From positions 4,474,220 to 4,538,219 of the forward strand of contig JADCRB010000046.1 of NCBI GenBank assembly GCA_021464245.1: a DNA stretch of 64,000 bases, given 5' to 3'. Below, piece by piece: positions 22,040 through 36,421 of this stretch (its first letter is position 1; the number at the start of each line of letters is the position of its first letter). The position numbers were made by a program, and so were the translations under genes. The DNA is from Carallia brachiata. Taxonomy: Eukaryota; Streptophyta; Magnoliopsida; Malpighiales; Rhizophoraceae. The notes beneath the pieces are model-generated. The model saw nothing but the letters and a program-made list of their open reading frames with translations. It was not told where the DNA came from and searched no databases.

Positions 22040-22478
22040 ATTCATGCTAAAAAGCCTAAGAAAAACCAGAAAAACAAGGGACGCCATCTCAGATATCTCC
22101 AGCAGAGAATATGTTAACAATGATAATCTATTTGCAGCAGAAAATGATAATTCCAATGAGAGAAGAGTAATTGACGTAAATTTGATACCATTTAATTAAT
22201 CCATGATATCAAACCTCCGGAAGCAATTTGAAAAGGTTGCAAAAGAAGCTGGATTGGATGAAAATGTTGGTGGAAATTCCTTTGATTCACCAACAGCACA
22301 TGAAGAGAAAATTTCCGATGTTAGGAAGGTGCTCCAAATTTACTAGCTGTTTGACACGGTTCTTCAGTTCTTTGATTTCTTGCTACTCTTTCATCTGTAG
22401 CCTGCCTTGAATTATGAATTTAGTCATGATGGAAGCGTTGATTTCTTTTCATCATTAAGGGACAGACTCGCTGTTTGA
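22040..22478 (+). pseudogene. Unidentified exon-like fragment, 3' end of a gene
   Basis: Three stretches look coding. About 22045-22180 reads with SDISSREYVNNDNLF and NSNERRVID. About 22206-22335 reads NLRKQFEKVAKEAGL and HEEKISDVRK before a possible GT donor. After a clean acceptor (TCTGTAG at 22394-22400), 22401-22478 reads NYEFSHDGSVDFFSSLRDR and ends with TGA. The last two join in phase. I do not recognise the family. No upstream exons fit between here and ABC copy 2, and the first two pieces are not joined by a good intron. It is most likely a truncated gene end, or a real 3' end with unusual upstream exons. Confidence 0.35.
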
Positions 22479-23582
22479 ATTGGTGCGGCGTATGTGTTAT
22501 TTAGTCGATTTGAGCGGGTAATCTACCTGCATGAGTAGGCTAAAAACCAGGGATTACTCAATCCGGGCCGGAGGGCATTGTCTTCTACCTTCATCTAACT
22601 ACAACTAATTAACCATAGAAACTGAGTTGTAGAGTGTCTGACTGCTCAATGCTCAAGAACAAAAGTCACACGAATCCATTACCCCATTATCCGACAGGAT
22701 AATATTCTCTGATGTTCTGCAACTTAAGTGAAAGCGACAGGTCAGTGGACGGACAAATGGCTAACATGTGATTAGTCACACAAAATATGGCATGCCTTTT
22801 GGCATTGCCCCCATATTTGCACCCCGACAAAAAGTGGCCAAAACCAAATTTATTCTGTTGCCAGGATAAGGAGTGTACACGAGACATTCCCAGGCAGTGA
22901 AGCACGCATAATCCTACCTTTACGCAGGACATAACTCTGCTTTTCAAGAACTCCGTGTTCCCATTGCAACAAAAAATTTATACGCAAGTTTAAGGGTATG
23001 GGCTACTTTTCGGAAAAGTCCAAGGGTATCAAATTAAGAAAAGGACGGGAAGAAATACAGGTATTGAATCCCAAATTCACATCAAGAGAGAGAGAAGAAG
23101 GAAATAAAACAGGTTAGAGTTTTAGAGACAGATGATTCTAACAGACAGCATAGGAAAAGGGAATCTGTGTTATTGACATCCGATTTCACAACCACAATTT
23201 AAATCCCCATACTGCCAATTCCAAATGCATGCGGCTTGAATTAAATGATGGAAGGCAAATCGGAATCCAGTGTATTTACCTAAATGGCTCACTTCTGTGT
23301 ATGGTTCCTTGATGCTGACGCCTCACTAGCAAACTCATTGCCTACCTACAACTCTGGCTATTACAGCCATAGAAATCACAGGGCATGGCATTTCAGGATG
23401 GTACGGAGTATTAAACTGACTGATTACAAGATAATCAGTTGCTAGCACCGTGATCATGAAACCAGGCAGAACGCATGCAACACAACAGATACCAAACTTC
23501 AACATAGCCATGCAACACCATTGCATATGAGTCAGAAAGTCTTCATGTCAGTCAATATCCCCTAGCTTGGTGCTTGCTATGC
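22479..23582. other. Spacer and 3'UTR of the TMEM128-like gene
   Basis: No additional gene is recognised. A 63-codon minus-strand open frame at 23335-23526 lies in the likely 3'UTR and has no homology that I can see. Confidence 0.5.
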
Positions 23583-25173
23583 TTAATCTGTACGAAATGC
23601 ATCATTTTGCGGCCTGAATATCCCAATCATTATATGGGGAAGGATAATCAAGCAAGCCATAAACAATGTGAACTGCAGCAGTACAACAGCGACATCAGGC
23701 AGTTCTTACAAGAAAATTACTCTAAAGCCACGAAGCAAACAAAATGCTGTTAAAAAAACAAACATACCAGGAGAGGAAGTGTTAAAAAACTCCATATTGG
23801 CCAGAGAGCAAAGGAGAACCTACATGAGAAAAAGAATGACAAAGAGGATGACTAGTCTGAACATATCAGTGACACAACTCAGTCAATAGAAACTGAAATG
23901 TCATGAGCAAGTCCTTTTACAAGCAAAAGGAGAGGAGCCCCAACAGTGTGAGTAATGGCAAAGCAGATATACTTGAGAGCTCCCACTTCTCATCAAATCT
24001 CCTTAAGCTCCAAGTAAACATGCTTGTATAGAAGAAGATGACCACATTTAACCCAACACATATCATCCCAAGGTATAAAGGCAATCTGCATCAAAAATTC
24101 TAAAATGCATCATTAGGAAAAATTTAGAATTTGAAATTAGAGCAACAGATTTGTATATGTATGAAAGCTACCATGCTTTCTCAGCTACAAATAGAAAGAT
24201 CTTCAAACATGTTGCCCATTAAACGCAGCAAATATCTACTAAGCTGCTATCTACATCACCAAACTGGTAAGACACCATCAAATTTGCACAAGATGCTTCT
24301 AAAAGCCTGATTGGGATGAAAAAAAATATTGTCTCTCAACACCATGGTAACATGTCCTTGCCTGCACCCTTAATATATTTTCATCTAGATTCTCCTTCTA
24401 TGTCAACACGCACTTTCCCACGAGGGTCGATTTATAGGTTTTTTTCAATTATGGACATTGCTGTCAAATAACTTACAGTGTTGTTATCATTCTGGTCCTG
24501 ACATACAATTCCATGCACCGAGTTCAACATGCTTCTATATTTCCAACAATGCACGAACTTATAGCCACTAATGTAACATATGTTATTACACATAATACCC
24601 ACATCTGAATGGGTCTGTACACAAATCCATCTTACTTTCTTAATCCCATCGTAACACAGGAATATTTCAGATAAGTTAACTGTTCAAGGATAGGTAGTGA
24701 GCCCAGCAAGCCCAGCCTCATCAATCTTTTGGATCATCAAAAGAAGATTCCTGATAGTATTTGATATTAAACGATCAAGTGACAGCAACTCTAGCATCAG
24801 AATAATAACATCTAGGAAATATTTAACATCACAAAATATACTTCTTAGCAAACAAATTGTTGATATTAAGGCAACCCAATAGCTTAGCTGGTACCAGCTT
24901 CTTTGTTTACCTTCTTATCCGTTCGTCATGCCACAAGAGATAAATCAAGTTGGAGTGCCGGTCACCAAAGTAGACAATAAAAACTGCAGATGCAATCCAA
25001 AGAGAATTCTCAACAATCTCAACCCACGACCACACCCGCTGTGGAGGCTGAGAAAAGGGCTGTAGCCTTGAGCAGGCATCATCCTCAAGATCAAGGTCAT
25101 CACTACCTGAGCCATAACCTTGACTATGTCTCTGCCTCATAAATCCACCTCCCACTGGTGTCCCACCAGACAT
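23583..25173 (-). CDS. TMEM128-like four-pass membrane protein
   Basis: Four exons on the minus strand: 24911-25173, 23921-24085, 23768-23819 and 23583-23672. All borders are GT-AG, phases agree, and the product is 189 aa. Start chosen at the ATG at 25173 (MSGGTPVGGGFMRQRHSQG), not the GTG two codons earlier. The N-terminus is hydrophilic and acidic (DDLDLEDDACSR). Hydrophobic segments follow: WIASAVFIVYFG, then LPLYLGMICVGLNVVIFFY, a segment across exons 2-3 ending FALWPIW, and TLFMACLIILPHIMIGIF. The C-terminus is RPQNDAFRTD. This matches the plant relatives of human TMEM128, small membrane proteins of unknown biochemical role. The exon 2 end reads straight into TAA, which confirms that the short 52-nt exon 3 must be spliced in. 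Confidence 0.85.
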
Positions 25174-28100
25174 GCTCACTCACTAAAAAAAAACAAAAAA
25201 AACAAAAAAACCAAAACCCCACCTCCCCTTCCCACAAAACAAAAGAAAAAAACAACCTTGCTGCAGAAATCAATATTAGCCTCCTGGAAATTCACAAGAC
25301 TCTTCAATAACTCCTCTCAAACTCAAAACCCAGTAATCAAATTCAATTCTTTACAGAATAGTAGTAAAGAATTAGATTTTCATATGCACCGAAAACTACA
25401 TCAATCTCATTCCCCTAAAAGGAAGGAAAAAAAAAAGGAAAAGAATGAATGAACAATGTGCCCACCAATTATTTACCGGAAAATCAGATGACAAGCAATA
25501 AGCCAATAACCAATCTTCGTATACCACAAGAAACACAAAGCCATCATCAATGAATCTGACTTTTTCCCTTTTCTTTCACAAGAAACCCCACATGAGAAAA
25601 ATCGAAATTCTTACAAAACCCAGCTCAAGGATGTCACTGTCAAATAGACCCAACAAAACACATTAGGCGGCACTATCAACCCCACGCGCTCATTCCCTAC
25701 CAAAACCCTCATTCAAAGTCACTGTTATTAACCAAAAAAAAGGGAAAAACAAGATTAATCCGAAAAACGTTTCCATAACCAAACCACCCCTCTATTTGCT
25801 TAAATTGACCAATTTCCTCGGTGGGGTTGTGGGGGTTTGTTTCGACACCAATGCAGAGGAATGTGACAAAGAGTGTGCAGGGCAAACTGTAATAAGATAC
25901 CTTGGCTGGTCCTTTCAACTACTTGAGGCATGGACTTTGTGCATAACAGCCCCACATTGGGTGACTTTTGTGGTTTTTTTTTTTTTTTTTGTGAAGAAAG
26001 GCATCAATTCTGCTAAAATGCTGCAAGACTTCGATGAAATTTCAATCAAAATTAATTAATTAAAAAAATAATGATCAATTTTTTAGCTAAGGAGCTTTTT
26101 ATTTTTTTTTCTCATAAAAAAATTTCATCTATCAAAAGATTGAGTCTTATATGTATTAATTAATAATTATATTCATGCGTGATCTAAAAAAATTTCATTA
26201 CACGAGAAATATGATACCCATAATGCATCATATGCTTATTATTTTTGGTTAACAAGATTTTATTTGGTGTTAAATACATACTATTGTTTCTTTCTTGATT
26301 CCCTTTCTTTTGTTAATTTGGTTGCTATTTTGGATCAAATCAAATGGCCTAAGTCATGCTTGTTAACACGTGATGACATATGAGTTGAATTTCTTTAATT
26401 TGTTACGAAGGAGATCAAAATGTTGATAAATAAGAATAGAGTTAATAGTATTTGGATATAAAATCAAAATATCTTAATAGAATGTAACTGTAGCAGAAAT
26501 ACAAGACAAATTAAGGTGATTATTGCCTACATCATATATTTCTCTTTCCTACTCTAGATCGGATATTGCCATGTTGGTGAGTCGCGACGTTAAGATTTGT
26601 TGGATAGGATAATATCAAGGATAAAAAAAAAGATAAAAACACCAACTGTGGTACTAATCTTCAATCCTATTGCTTTTTTTGGGGTGCAGATTCTATTTCA
26701 AATTACTAAATCAGATAAAGCAGTTTTAGATTTGTTATGATTTTAGCAGACAAAATTTAAATTTGGTTTCATTTCTTTCTTTTTTTTTTGGGGCCATAGA
26801 TTCAATTCAATATATTACTAAGTTCTCGATTAAATTATTCATTACTCTCAAATTGATGTGTAGGATTAGGATACCAATCACACCACGAAGCTATAACCAA
26901 AAAAAAAATCATACGATGAAGCCAACCCAGATAGCATAAAAATTAAAAATTTAACTTTGCTAGTTCTTTAAATGTATCATTACCAATCAACTACAAAGTC
27001 ACCATCGTTCAACTCCTATAAAATGCCTAATTTACAATCACCTGTCCAATTATTAGGGCTACAGTAAATTACAAATTTTCGTTAAAAGAGACCAACAGAA
27101 CGGGGGAACCTGTCGTTAAAATTGTTACATTTGACAACAAAAATAGATGGTGTCATAAAAGGTCCCACCTCGACTGCATAAATTAACCGAATCTACCGTC
27201 AATTGTTCTTTTAAGGTGTGATAGTTAAAAGATTCATTTTTATAACAAAATGATAAGTTTAAATTTTTATTAAAATATTTAATAAGATTAAATGTATATT
27301 TATTTTTATATATGTATAGAAATGACTATATTAAATTTGGGGAGTGTACTTCTCTAATTATTTATTTATTGATTATTTTTTAAATAAATTGTAAAGTGTT
27401 ATCCCTTTTTTTTGTTTTTTTTTTATATCAAAAAAATGAAATCTAGCAGGATCGATTACGACGCGTCTGAAGGTAAAAAGCCCAAGAACTTCTAAAATTC
27501 CGCATAACCTTCTTCCATTACCAGCCACCATCAGATGTATCCTTGTGTAGCTTCTGGGTCGACATGTGGTTAGAGGTGTTAAACTATTACCTGACTTAAT
27601 GGACTTATCCAAACTCGTCTGAAAAAATATAATTTAAATTTAATTTAATATGATTTAATTTAAAATAATTTAAATTTGAAATAATTCGAAAATTTTGAGT
27701 CAAACATGAATTCGGTCTAAATGACCCATATGGCCTGAAATTATTTTTTTCTTGAGAGAACAAAAAAATAAAATAAAAAAATTACAACATATGAATAATA
27801 TATTTTAGTTATAAAAGTATAGATTCTATTATTTTCAATATAAATTTTAATTATGAATTCTTTTTAATATATTTTAAGATTTTTTATAAAGTTTTGAATT
27901 TTATTTTGAGTTTTTTAATTTTCAAAAAAAAAAAAGTTTCTTGAATTATTTTTGGTTATATAATTTTCTTTAATTTTAAGAATTTTCACAACTTTTTTTG
28001 AATTTTTTAAATTTCAAATTTTTTTAATAAAAAATGTTACGTCATTATTTTGATAATGTGATCAACCAGTAAATTGATTCGAAACCGACTCAAACTCAAA

Positions 28101-31100
28101 GTGATATAATTTAAAATGATTCGAATACAACTTGACTTATAAATAATCAGACTGAGAATGACCCAAAATTAAAGGAGTGAACCTCAGCCTAATAACCTCC
28201 CTTGCGCCTTTACATGTGCCACAATGCTGAGGATTTCACCCTGCCCTAACTAAGAGGACAAGCATATAGAAAGTCACCATTTGCTTTTGTTTCCCGACCT
28301 CGAGAGCTTTCTCATGTAGCCAGCGGATGACATGGCCAACAACCCGCCGCAACCCGATGACTGAATTAATATAATGAAAAAAAAAGTTTTGGCTTCACAC
28401 TTCAAAATAACAATATAGTTGAATTCATTAAAAAAAAAAAAACTATCAACTGCTATACTAAATTTCATTATTACTTATTATTTAAGTATAGTCATACAAT
28501 ATTATTCTTAACATAATAATTGTATTTATAAATTGTTCAAAATAATTGTATTTCTAAGTTAAAAAAAAATGTATCGACTTCACAAGTTAATTTCAGTTGT
28601 AGAAAAATAATATGGATCATTGAATATTTAAATCCATAAAAAAAAAGTAAATTATTAAATATTAATAAATAAAATTTTGTTGTTACTTACTGTCACCTTA
28701 AATATAGCAATATAATATTATTCTTCTAAGGTCGAGTGCATTTTCCGAGCACAGAAGTATCTGAATTTTTTTTTTTGGGTCAAAAAGAGGGCTCTACCAG
28801 CCCATATTAAATTTTCCCGGATAATTTTTGCAACATTACAAGCAGAGAGGGAAGAGGTAGGCTTAGAGGTGACTCGGGCCGGGCCGTCTCCGGATACATT
28901 AAATCTTGGTCGAGTCCAATCCGGTTACACATAAGTGGACTGTCAGCATCTGCTTTGTGGCCCATAATTAAGGTTTCATCACAAGCAGCAGACTATCTCA
29001 CGTGAAAGCGAAATAAGAGAGGTTGAGTATTTGCTCTACTAATAAAGGGGTGCCCTTCGACTACGATGTGGGGTTTCAATGCCCACCAATTTCATTTCCT
29101 TCACTTTTTATATGTCCAATAAGACTCGTTGTAAATTAAAAAAAAAAGCGAAACAAGCCCCGTGCAATGTTGCATATGCACCGAGTACACTCATAGACAA
29201 ACCCTGCTTTGATGTTTTAATTTCCTTATCATCGTTTTTTTTATTATTTATTTATATATTTTCAAGCATCCTTTGCTTTTGTTTGGAAGTACCAGGGGTG
29301 CTCATTTCAGTTATTCCGGATTCACTCGTGCATTTACAAAAACATGCAATGCGATCGATTGTTATCTAATAGTTAGCGTATTTATTAGTGTCATATAACT
29401 CATGAGTACTAATTTTCACTAAAACTTTTAATTTTTTAGCAAAGTACAGAGTATATCATCATAAGTAGAAATTTCTTGATTTTAATATCAAATATATGGA
29501 GATAATAAAAGAGTAGCGACAACATATCACTTGATAAACTAATCTGATTATGAATTGTAAAGTAAAATATAAATATTAAGGATAATTGGATAACCGTATA
29601 TAATTTTAGGAGCACTCTATAACATTTGCTAAATATTTTAAAGTTTAACTTTTTTGTGAGTTTAATGTAAATGTTTGATTTATTATTCAATGTAACTAAC
29701 ATAATTCTTTCTAATGAAATTATAAATTATTACCTTTACTTTCCATTTTTTTTGTATTCAAAATATGCAATGAATTGTTGCATGGAGTTGTAATCATTCC
29801 CTATTCTCTGTTCTAATTAATTCCCTCAATTTCGCTCTTTATTTCTGCCATGTATCCAAGATAGAATACTATATCTCAGGCCCGAATATGCAACTTCAAC
29901 CGCTGCAATCAATTATTCCACGTGGCTTGTGTTGAAATTTAGATGTGTGGTTTTTTTTTGGGGGTGGGGACGATATGTGGTTGGTTTACAGTAGTGCGAA
30001 AATTTCATTTTCTGGACGTTTATCATTAAAAAAAAAAAAAACCGCTCAATTCTTTGAGGATCAATTTGATTAAATTAGAAACTTCATTCTCTGACAAAGG
30101 CTAGAACTTTAGTAGAGGGATTGGGACACTTTTTGAGAGAATTTTCGGCAACTAGTGCAACTCATTATTTTTCTTTTTCTTGGAAAAAAAAAGGGAAAAA
30201 TAAAGGTACGGTCTTGTCAATAGGATATCCCTCCCACACCATCCAGTGAGTGAACTCATATACTGAACTCACCCCTGTTAGTTCAATCGAAACTTTTTTT
30301 TTTTTTATGTCAAAAACAAATCGAAACTTTTTTAAGTTTTATAATTTTTCAATTTTTTTGGTTTCTTAGAATTGGTCTGTACCGTTCCAGAAAGCTACTG
30401 CTACATCCATTTCATTGGGAATTGATCCAACAACTGGGCGTCTATGGCTGACGGATATTGTCATATTGCACACCATCATTTAGCTATTGCTATTTTGTTC
30501 CTAAAAGCAGGTCACATGCATAGGGTTTATTAAATTCTATAATTAATAGAAGTGTAATCCAGTCATTTCTTAGATTATACATATTAAGTATACATTTAAT
30601 TTTATTAAATATTTTAATAAAAATTCAAACTCATGACCTATATAGTACAAGTGAATTTTCTAATTATTAGACTACAGTAACAAATAATTATATTTTCTAA
30701 TGTGCGGTTCAAATTTAATCAGTGCAACTTCCAAACAAGATGCGTGGTATGGTGACAAAGGAATTGGGGCTTTTGCTTCAACCATCGACAAAGACTACGT
30801 CAATAATTAATTGTGGACATGGTCCGCTGTTGGGTTATTAGCATACAGAATTCCTGTAAATATGGATGGGGGCATTAAATGCGGGTCGCAAACTTCACAA
30901 GAAAATATAATACCATACCATTTATAGGACAAAGCACAAATTTAAATAAAATGTTCTCACTCAAAATGATTTGTAGGAAGACCAGCCCAATGCCGAGAAT
31001 TTATGTGGCATTAATTTTGTGGCCATGTTCGTGTGGGGGTCGAATAAATATGTGGTCGTGGTGACTTATAATTCAACATTTTTCAAATTAATTTTGTTAA

Positions 31101-33741
31101 TGCATATGGAAATATAACAATTGTGACATAGGGAATTTTAAATAATTAGAAATTCGTATTTTCAAATGTCCGACCAATGGAAAACTAATTTTTTCTAGCC
31201 ATCTTAAAATAAAGAAAAATGTCATAAAGCTCAAATAATTTATCTGATTAACAAGCAAAAGAAACAACAAAATTTTCGAGTTATTCCAACAGTAATTAGC
31301 TTGCACCATCAATGAGTTCATGCTACTTCTTAATTTTGAGAGAAAACATAAATTCATTATTTGCAAGTCGATCATATTGAGTCAAAAATATCCACATGTA
31401 CTCTAATCCAATAGAATTGGTGACCTTTCGTTCGCTAAATGATTTCGTGATATGATTGATTTTCTTTAGCAATTGGCTCAACGACTACCGGTCTATGTTA
31501 ATAAAAAATCGGTGTGCTCCAGATTATATATTTTTGACGAAGAATATGCAGATAAAATACCACAATAACTTTTTTTTTTTTGAAAAAAAAATTCGAGTCA
31601 TGTCTACAAAGACCAAGATTCGAATTCCGGTCTGCAATCATATTTGCACCTATTATGATTATGTCGTTGTAGTGATTTCTGTATGTTATATTTGCGGCTG
31701 GATTTGTGAAAATTAGCTGTTATTACGATCAAATTATTCATAGTGATTAGATTAAGCAGTGCCGCCTACAATTTAGGGAAAATGCTACGTAAATAAGTAA
31801 TAGTATATACAAAATTAATATTTAAAGATCTAAATCGTTGGATTATAAAAAATACATTGAAATTAATAAAAAAAAGAAAACAAATGAACTATTGAATTAA
31901 TTACATGTATTCTACGCATTAAAAATTATATAGTTGCATAATGATGCACATTCCAAAATCATAACAGCGATGACTACAACTGTATCGATACGGTGGAACA
32001 TGCAAAAGAATATATCATAGGAAACTTAGCTGCCATATGGGATAAATTTATCCTTATTAAGAAAGGGAAAAGATGGAAAAACTTGATACCAATGTAGTGG
32101 GAACAGACACAATGGACGCGAGTTGATGTAACGTAATCTTATAAAAGAATTATTGGATTAAAAATTGTGCCTCCCATTACATTTTAACATGATCAAACTC
32201 AGAAGAGATACAGAGAGACAAACTTATGTAGTGGGTCAATAGGGAGGCTTGGAGGCAACCCAAAATAGTTTTGCTATTAGGGAAGGAGAAAGCGAAGTCT
32301 TGAACGAAAATCGTTTTGCTAATTTTGAGTCATTGTTACCTACATTACATCCTATCCTGAGATGGAGACTCATAATAGACAGCCTAGTCTAGTTGGCAAC
32401 AGGCTAATTTGAGGAATTACTCTATATTGGTTTCAATTAGTAGACCAAAGTGCTACTAATCATGTCAATAATTGACTTACAACTATATAAGCTTTAAGAA
32501 TATGTGTTAATCGCCTATCATTTTTGCAAAAGCTTTTGTGGGATTTATTTTTAATTAACACAAGTTTGTAGCAAAAACTACTGATTTTACCCTTAAGTCA
32601 TTTATATTTAATTTTTTTAATGGGTTTCTGGATTATACAATATATAAGTCCATATTGGCAAAAAGAAAAAAAAAAAAACACAGGGACATTACCAAGTACT
32701 TTGTTTATCCAAGTTTTGCTACTTAGGGATTTTTTTTAACTAAAATGCATTAGTCCCTCTTCTTTAATCCAAGTTGTTAATAGTGCATATTAGTATGTTG
32801 ATACTGGGATATATTGCTCTTTTGTATGTATGGATCATTACTGTTCCGAAATTTAGACAAAAATAGAGTTGCGGTGCTCAGATCTTAAATAGAGACCGAC
32901 AATATTTTAGTAGATAAATTAAACACATCAAATGGCTGAGAATCACCGTCTTCTTTGTAGGTATGACGTACCCCCTCAGTTGAATCGCTGATTTCTGACA
33001 TTTTCTGTGGTTAATCATTTTCCAACATATAAAAATTGAGAGTACAAACAGACAATGACTGTTTTGACGGGCACCCAAGCAAGTCGGCGGTGGCATGGTG
33101 GTCCTGGTGACCATGTCTGTTCACTGTTCATGTACGAGCTTGCATTGGAATGGTGACAAATATGCACTATAACTAGTCCTTGTCCAGTACATCACTGTTA
33201 TCGGCAATTCATTCACTCATTCATTAATAGCTAGGGAACATAAAACAACGTCAATTGACTCAATTCTCTCGCAAGCAAACTCCCCCACTTCATTAATATC
33301 CTTGATCAGGGGCAATAACACATGATTTGTTTGTTTTTTTCCTCAACAAAATGGAATGTGAGGTGGTGTCCAAGGTTTTTGCTACGGAGCATTGTCCCTA
33401 TGTAAAAATAGTGCAAATAATATGAACGATTATGACATAATGAACCGTAAAATTTAACCGTTTACATATATATTCAACTCTGTTGAATTGACAAATTCGA
33501 ACTTCAAACTTAAAAGTGACACTTTTAATATTTATCATTAGACCAAAACTTCGGTATGGTAATAACACTAAATAAATATATTACCAAACTTTCTAATCAT
33601 CAGTTTTCTAATTATTCTAATGGGTCTAGATCTTCCTTCTTGTGGTCATGATTCCAAAGGCTTCACCCACCCCACATAAATCTATACCTTACATGTGTAT
33701 ATTAACATTTTCTACCTTAAGCAAAGAGAAGCTTTCAGAAA
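25174..33741. other. Gene-poor region with degenerate repeats
   Basis: 25174-26040 is the likely 5'UTR and promoter of the TMEM128-like gene. The remainder is AT-rich. 27215-27310 (plus) and 30535-30695 (minus) are copies of the SINE-like family described at 6415. 27575-28175 has diverged inverted ends and repeated GATTTAATTTAAA-type motifs that suggest an old MITE. The likely promoter of the LC8 gene ends at 33741. No coding gene is recognised. Confidence 0.45.
30535..30695 (-). repeat. tRNA-derived SINE-like repeat (best of 3 copies)
   Basis: The minus strand has a box-A-like TAGTCTAATAATTAG, a box-B-like GGTCATGAGTTTGAATT, then ATTAAAATATTTAATAAAAT, which is shared with 6415-6525 and 27215-27310. 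The box order and spacing fit a tRNA-derived SINE. The tail and target duplication were not resolved. Confidence 0.45.
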
Positions 33742-35813
33742 ATGGCTCCTCAGGAGAAGCCAAAGAGGGGGTTCATGATGAGTTTCTACAAGTTCAGCAC
33801 TAAAAATTACACGCCAAAATCTGAGCCAAATATTGTTGTCGTGGACAAACCTGCAATACATACTTTGCCTTCGACTAAATCGGAAAATTGTCAAGAGTTA
33901 GAGAAGGATGGCATGAAGGGGTTGGAGGGCGGCGGAGGAAGAGGAAGCACGGTGGTGGTGGAGGCTAGAAAATCCGTGTCCCACTCGCAATCGAATTTGG
34001 CATCGGTGGCCACATTTCTTCATGTGAAGGTTTTGGTTTCCGATATGCCGGAATTCATGCAAGTCCATGCCTTCCGGTGTGCCAGGAGAAGCTACGACAG
34101 CTTGGAGAAAATTAGCTCTAAGCACATTGCTTATAACATCAAAAAGGTAAGTTCCTTTTTTTTTTTTTCCTTTAATCTTGTCTATATGTTTTTTCTTTTT
34201 ATTCATTCAGAAGCCTATTAGACCGTGAGTATGCAACGGGAACGAGTTATTTGTGGCAAGCACGTTTTTTCTAGGCTTGGCAGTGTGATCTACGCGTTAA
34301 GATTTTGTTTTCTGCTGCTTAGCACTTTATACCAAAACTTGTTGAAGAGAGAAATGGTCAATAAGTATAGACACATCCATGCACTTAACATCTGGCTTTT
34401 CCACTAACGGTCATTCGTTCTTCTATGCCCATCAAATGTTTTGATGGTTAAATTAAACATACACTTGACTGTATGGAAGTTGGTTTTACAAATTATATTT
34501 TTCATAATTGATTTTTGTTTTTTGATAACATGTATTAAAAATAGGCAATAAAAAAAAAACCTCATTTTCTTGTTTCTTACTATGTGAGACTCTTTAGAGT
34601 TTAGAGTTTGAATAAAATTTATGGAACTTATTCTTATTTTCACTGAAAAATGTTTTATTTTTTTGACCCCGTTAATAAAATTATATCAGTAATACAAAAT
34701 TCAAACTTATTTTAATTAAATAAATTGAGTATGACGTCTAGTAGCGAGCATGTTGATCTCATATATTGAGGAACTTTCTTTTTTTACAATTTTTTTTAAT
34801 ATTGACAAACCAAACTCTCTTAAATCAAGCTAAAAAGTAACCAAAAAAAAAAAAAAAACATAAAGAGAGAATTCCCACAGTTCCTCCAGCCCGGCTGCAG
34901 GATAATATTTTCCTTACAAAGTGGATTTAGTTGTAAAATGACAATTCATGAATTTCTTTCTTTTCTCTCTCTCTCTCTTTTTTTTTTCCTGAAAGATCAT
35001 GGTAGATTTTAATTATATGATTTCTGTAGATTGGGGCAATAATCAAGATGATAGAATGATTTTATGTGACAGCCTCGCATAGAATTTATGAGCCTTTTTT
35101 AAACTCTTCCCAGACCGAGCACCAGAATTAACCAGAATCATTGCATATCTCTTCCAAAATGTCGCATTCATAGTCATTACTGAATGATAATATCCCGACA
35201 TCCCATGTGTACATCGACAAACTAACAATAGAACTCACCTCTATGATTAATTGATTACAATTGTGTATGCTAATTAATCGTGCTTTAATAATAATCAAAT
35301 CTTATTTCTCGGCCATCCCATGTGCACGCACAGGCAAACTAAATTTCTTGCCTGATTTTGGCTATTATAGTAATCTTTCAGTAAAAGGCCATGTGCACGC
35401 TATCACAAACAAATGTACCGCGGATAAAATATTTGTTTTTTCTGCCTATTTTTCATTTGCATAGTACCTAGCTCACTCTTAACAAAAACAAGTGGGTATG
35501 TATTTTATCAAACGACATTAACATGTTATTTGTATTTTTTTTACAAATTTTAATTATTTAATAGTTTATATTATCGTGTACCACTTAATTTTCTCTAATC
35601 GTTTTTCTCCTTTTTGTGCGTGTTTTGTGATGGGTGTGGCCTGTCACCATTATGCAGGAGTTCGACAAAGTATATGGGCCTGCCTGGCACTGCATCGTGG
35701 GCTCAAGTTTTGGGTCATTTGTGACTCACTCAACTGGCTGTTTCCTTTACTTCTCGATGGATAAGCTTTACATTTTGGTCTTTAAAACAAAAGTTCAGAG
35801 AGCTGTAGATTGA
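33742..35813 (+). CDS. Dynein light chain (LC8/DYNLL)-like protein
   Basis: Two exons, 33742-34146 and 35658-35813, joined in phase 0 across a 1.5-kb GT-AG intron (donor AAG/GTAAGT, acceptor TATGCAG); 186 aa. The first about 85 residues are a plant-type basic, low-complexity extension ([19 protein letters not shown], a GGGGRG run). The LC8 domain follows: [20 protein letters not shown], then across the junction [33 protein letters not shown] and LYILVFKT. Canonical LC8 domains have YxPTWHCIVGxxFGSxVTH. Flowering plants lack dynein heavy chains, so this protein is expected to act as a dimerising hub for short linear motifs rather than in a motor. Start is the first ATG in a good context. Confidence 0.9.
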
Positions 35814-36421
35814 GTGGCCAGTAGCATAACAAACTATATATATTTACATACGAATAACTACTGATAAAGTTTATGATTAATTTCAATGGTATCTTTTTTT
35901 TTTTTTGTGTGCTTAAGATTGTACATTACAAAATATTGTAAGCAACGTCATTTTCGTTACAATTATGTGTTTCATACAATACTTTTGTTAAGAGTGGCAA
36001 TCAAAATCAATTAACGAAAAATAAATGTTCATTATTCTAAAGGAGTGTTCTTTTCACGTTTGTATAAATCCCGAGGGCAGTCTAAAAGAGAGAGAGTCTT
36101 CATTTTGTTTTTTTCACAGGAGACAGAGTCTTCAGTTCATTTCATTAATTAATAAGCAAACTATATATACTACACCGCTGTACTTACTTGTAATAAGAGT
36201 ATTACAGTTTCATTCAACGAAATTTAACAGTTTATCTGTTTTTTCATAAATACAACTATTAATAATTTATATCTTTTTTTTACTATTTTTAAACCACTCT
36301 TTAAGAAGCCCAATGGTTTTTTCCAATATACAAAAGAAGACATGCACTTCACAAAGGATCATGACCGTCGATCAAAAACACAGTACAAGCATCGAAACAA
36401 CAGCGACTCAATCGCACGCGC

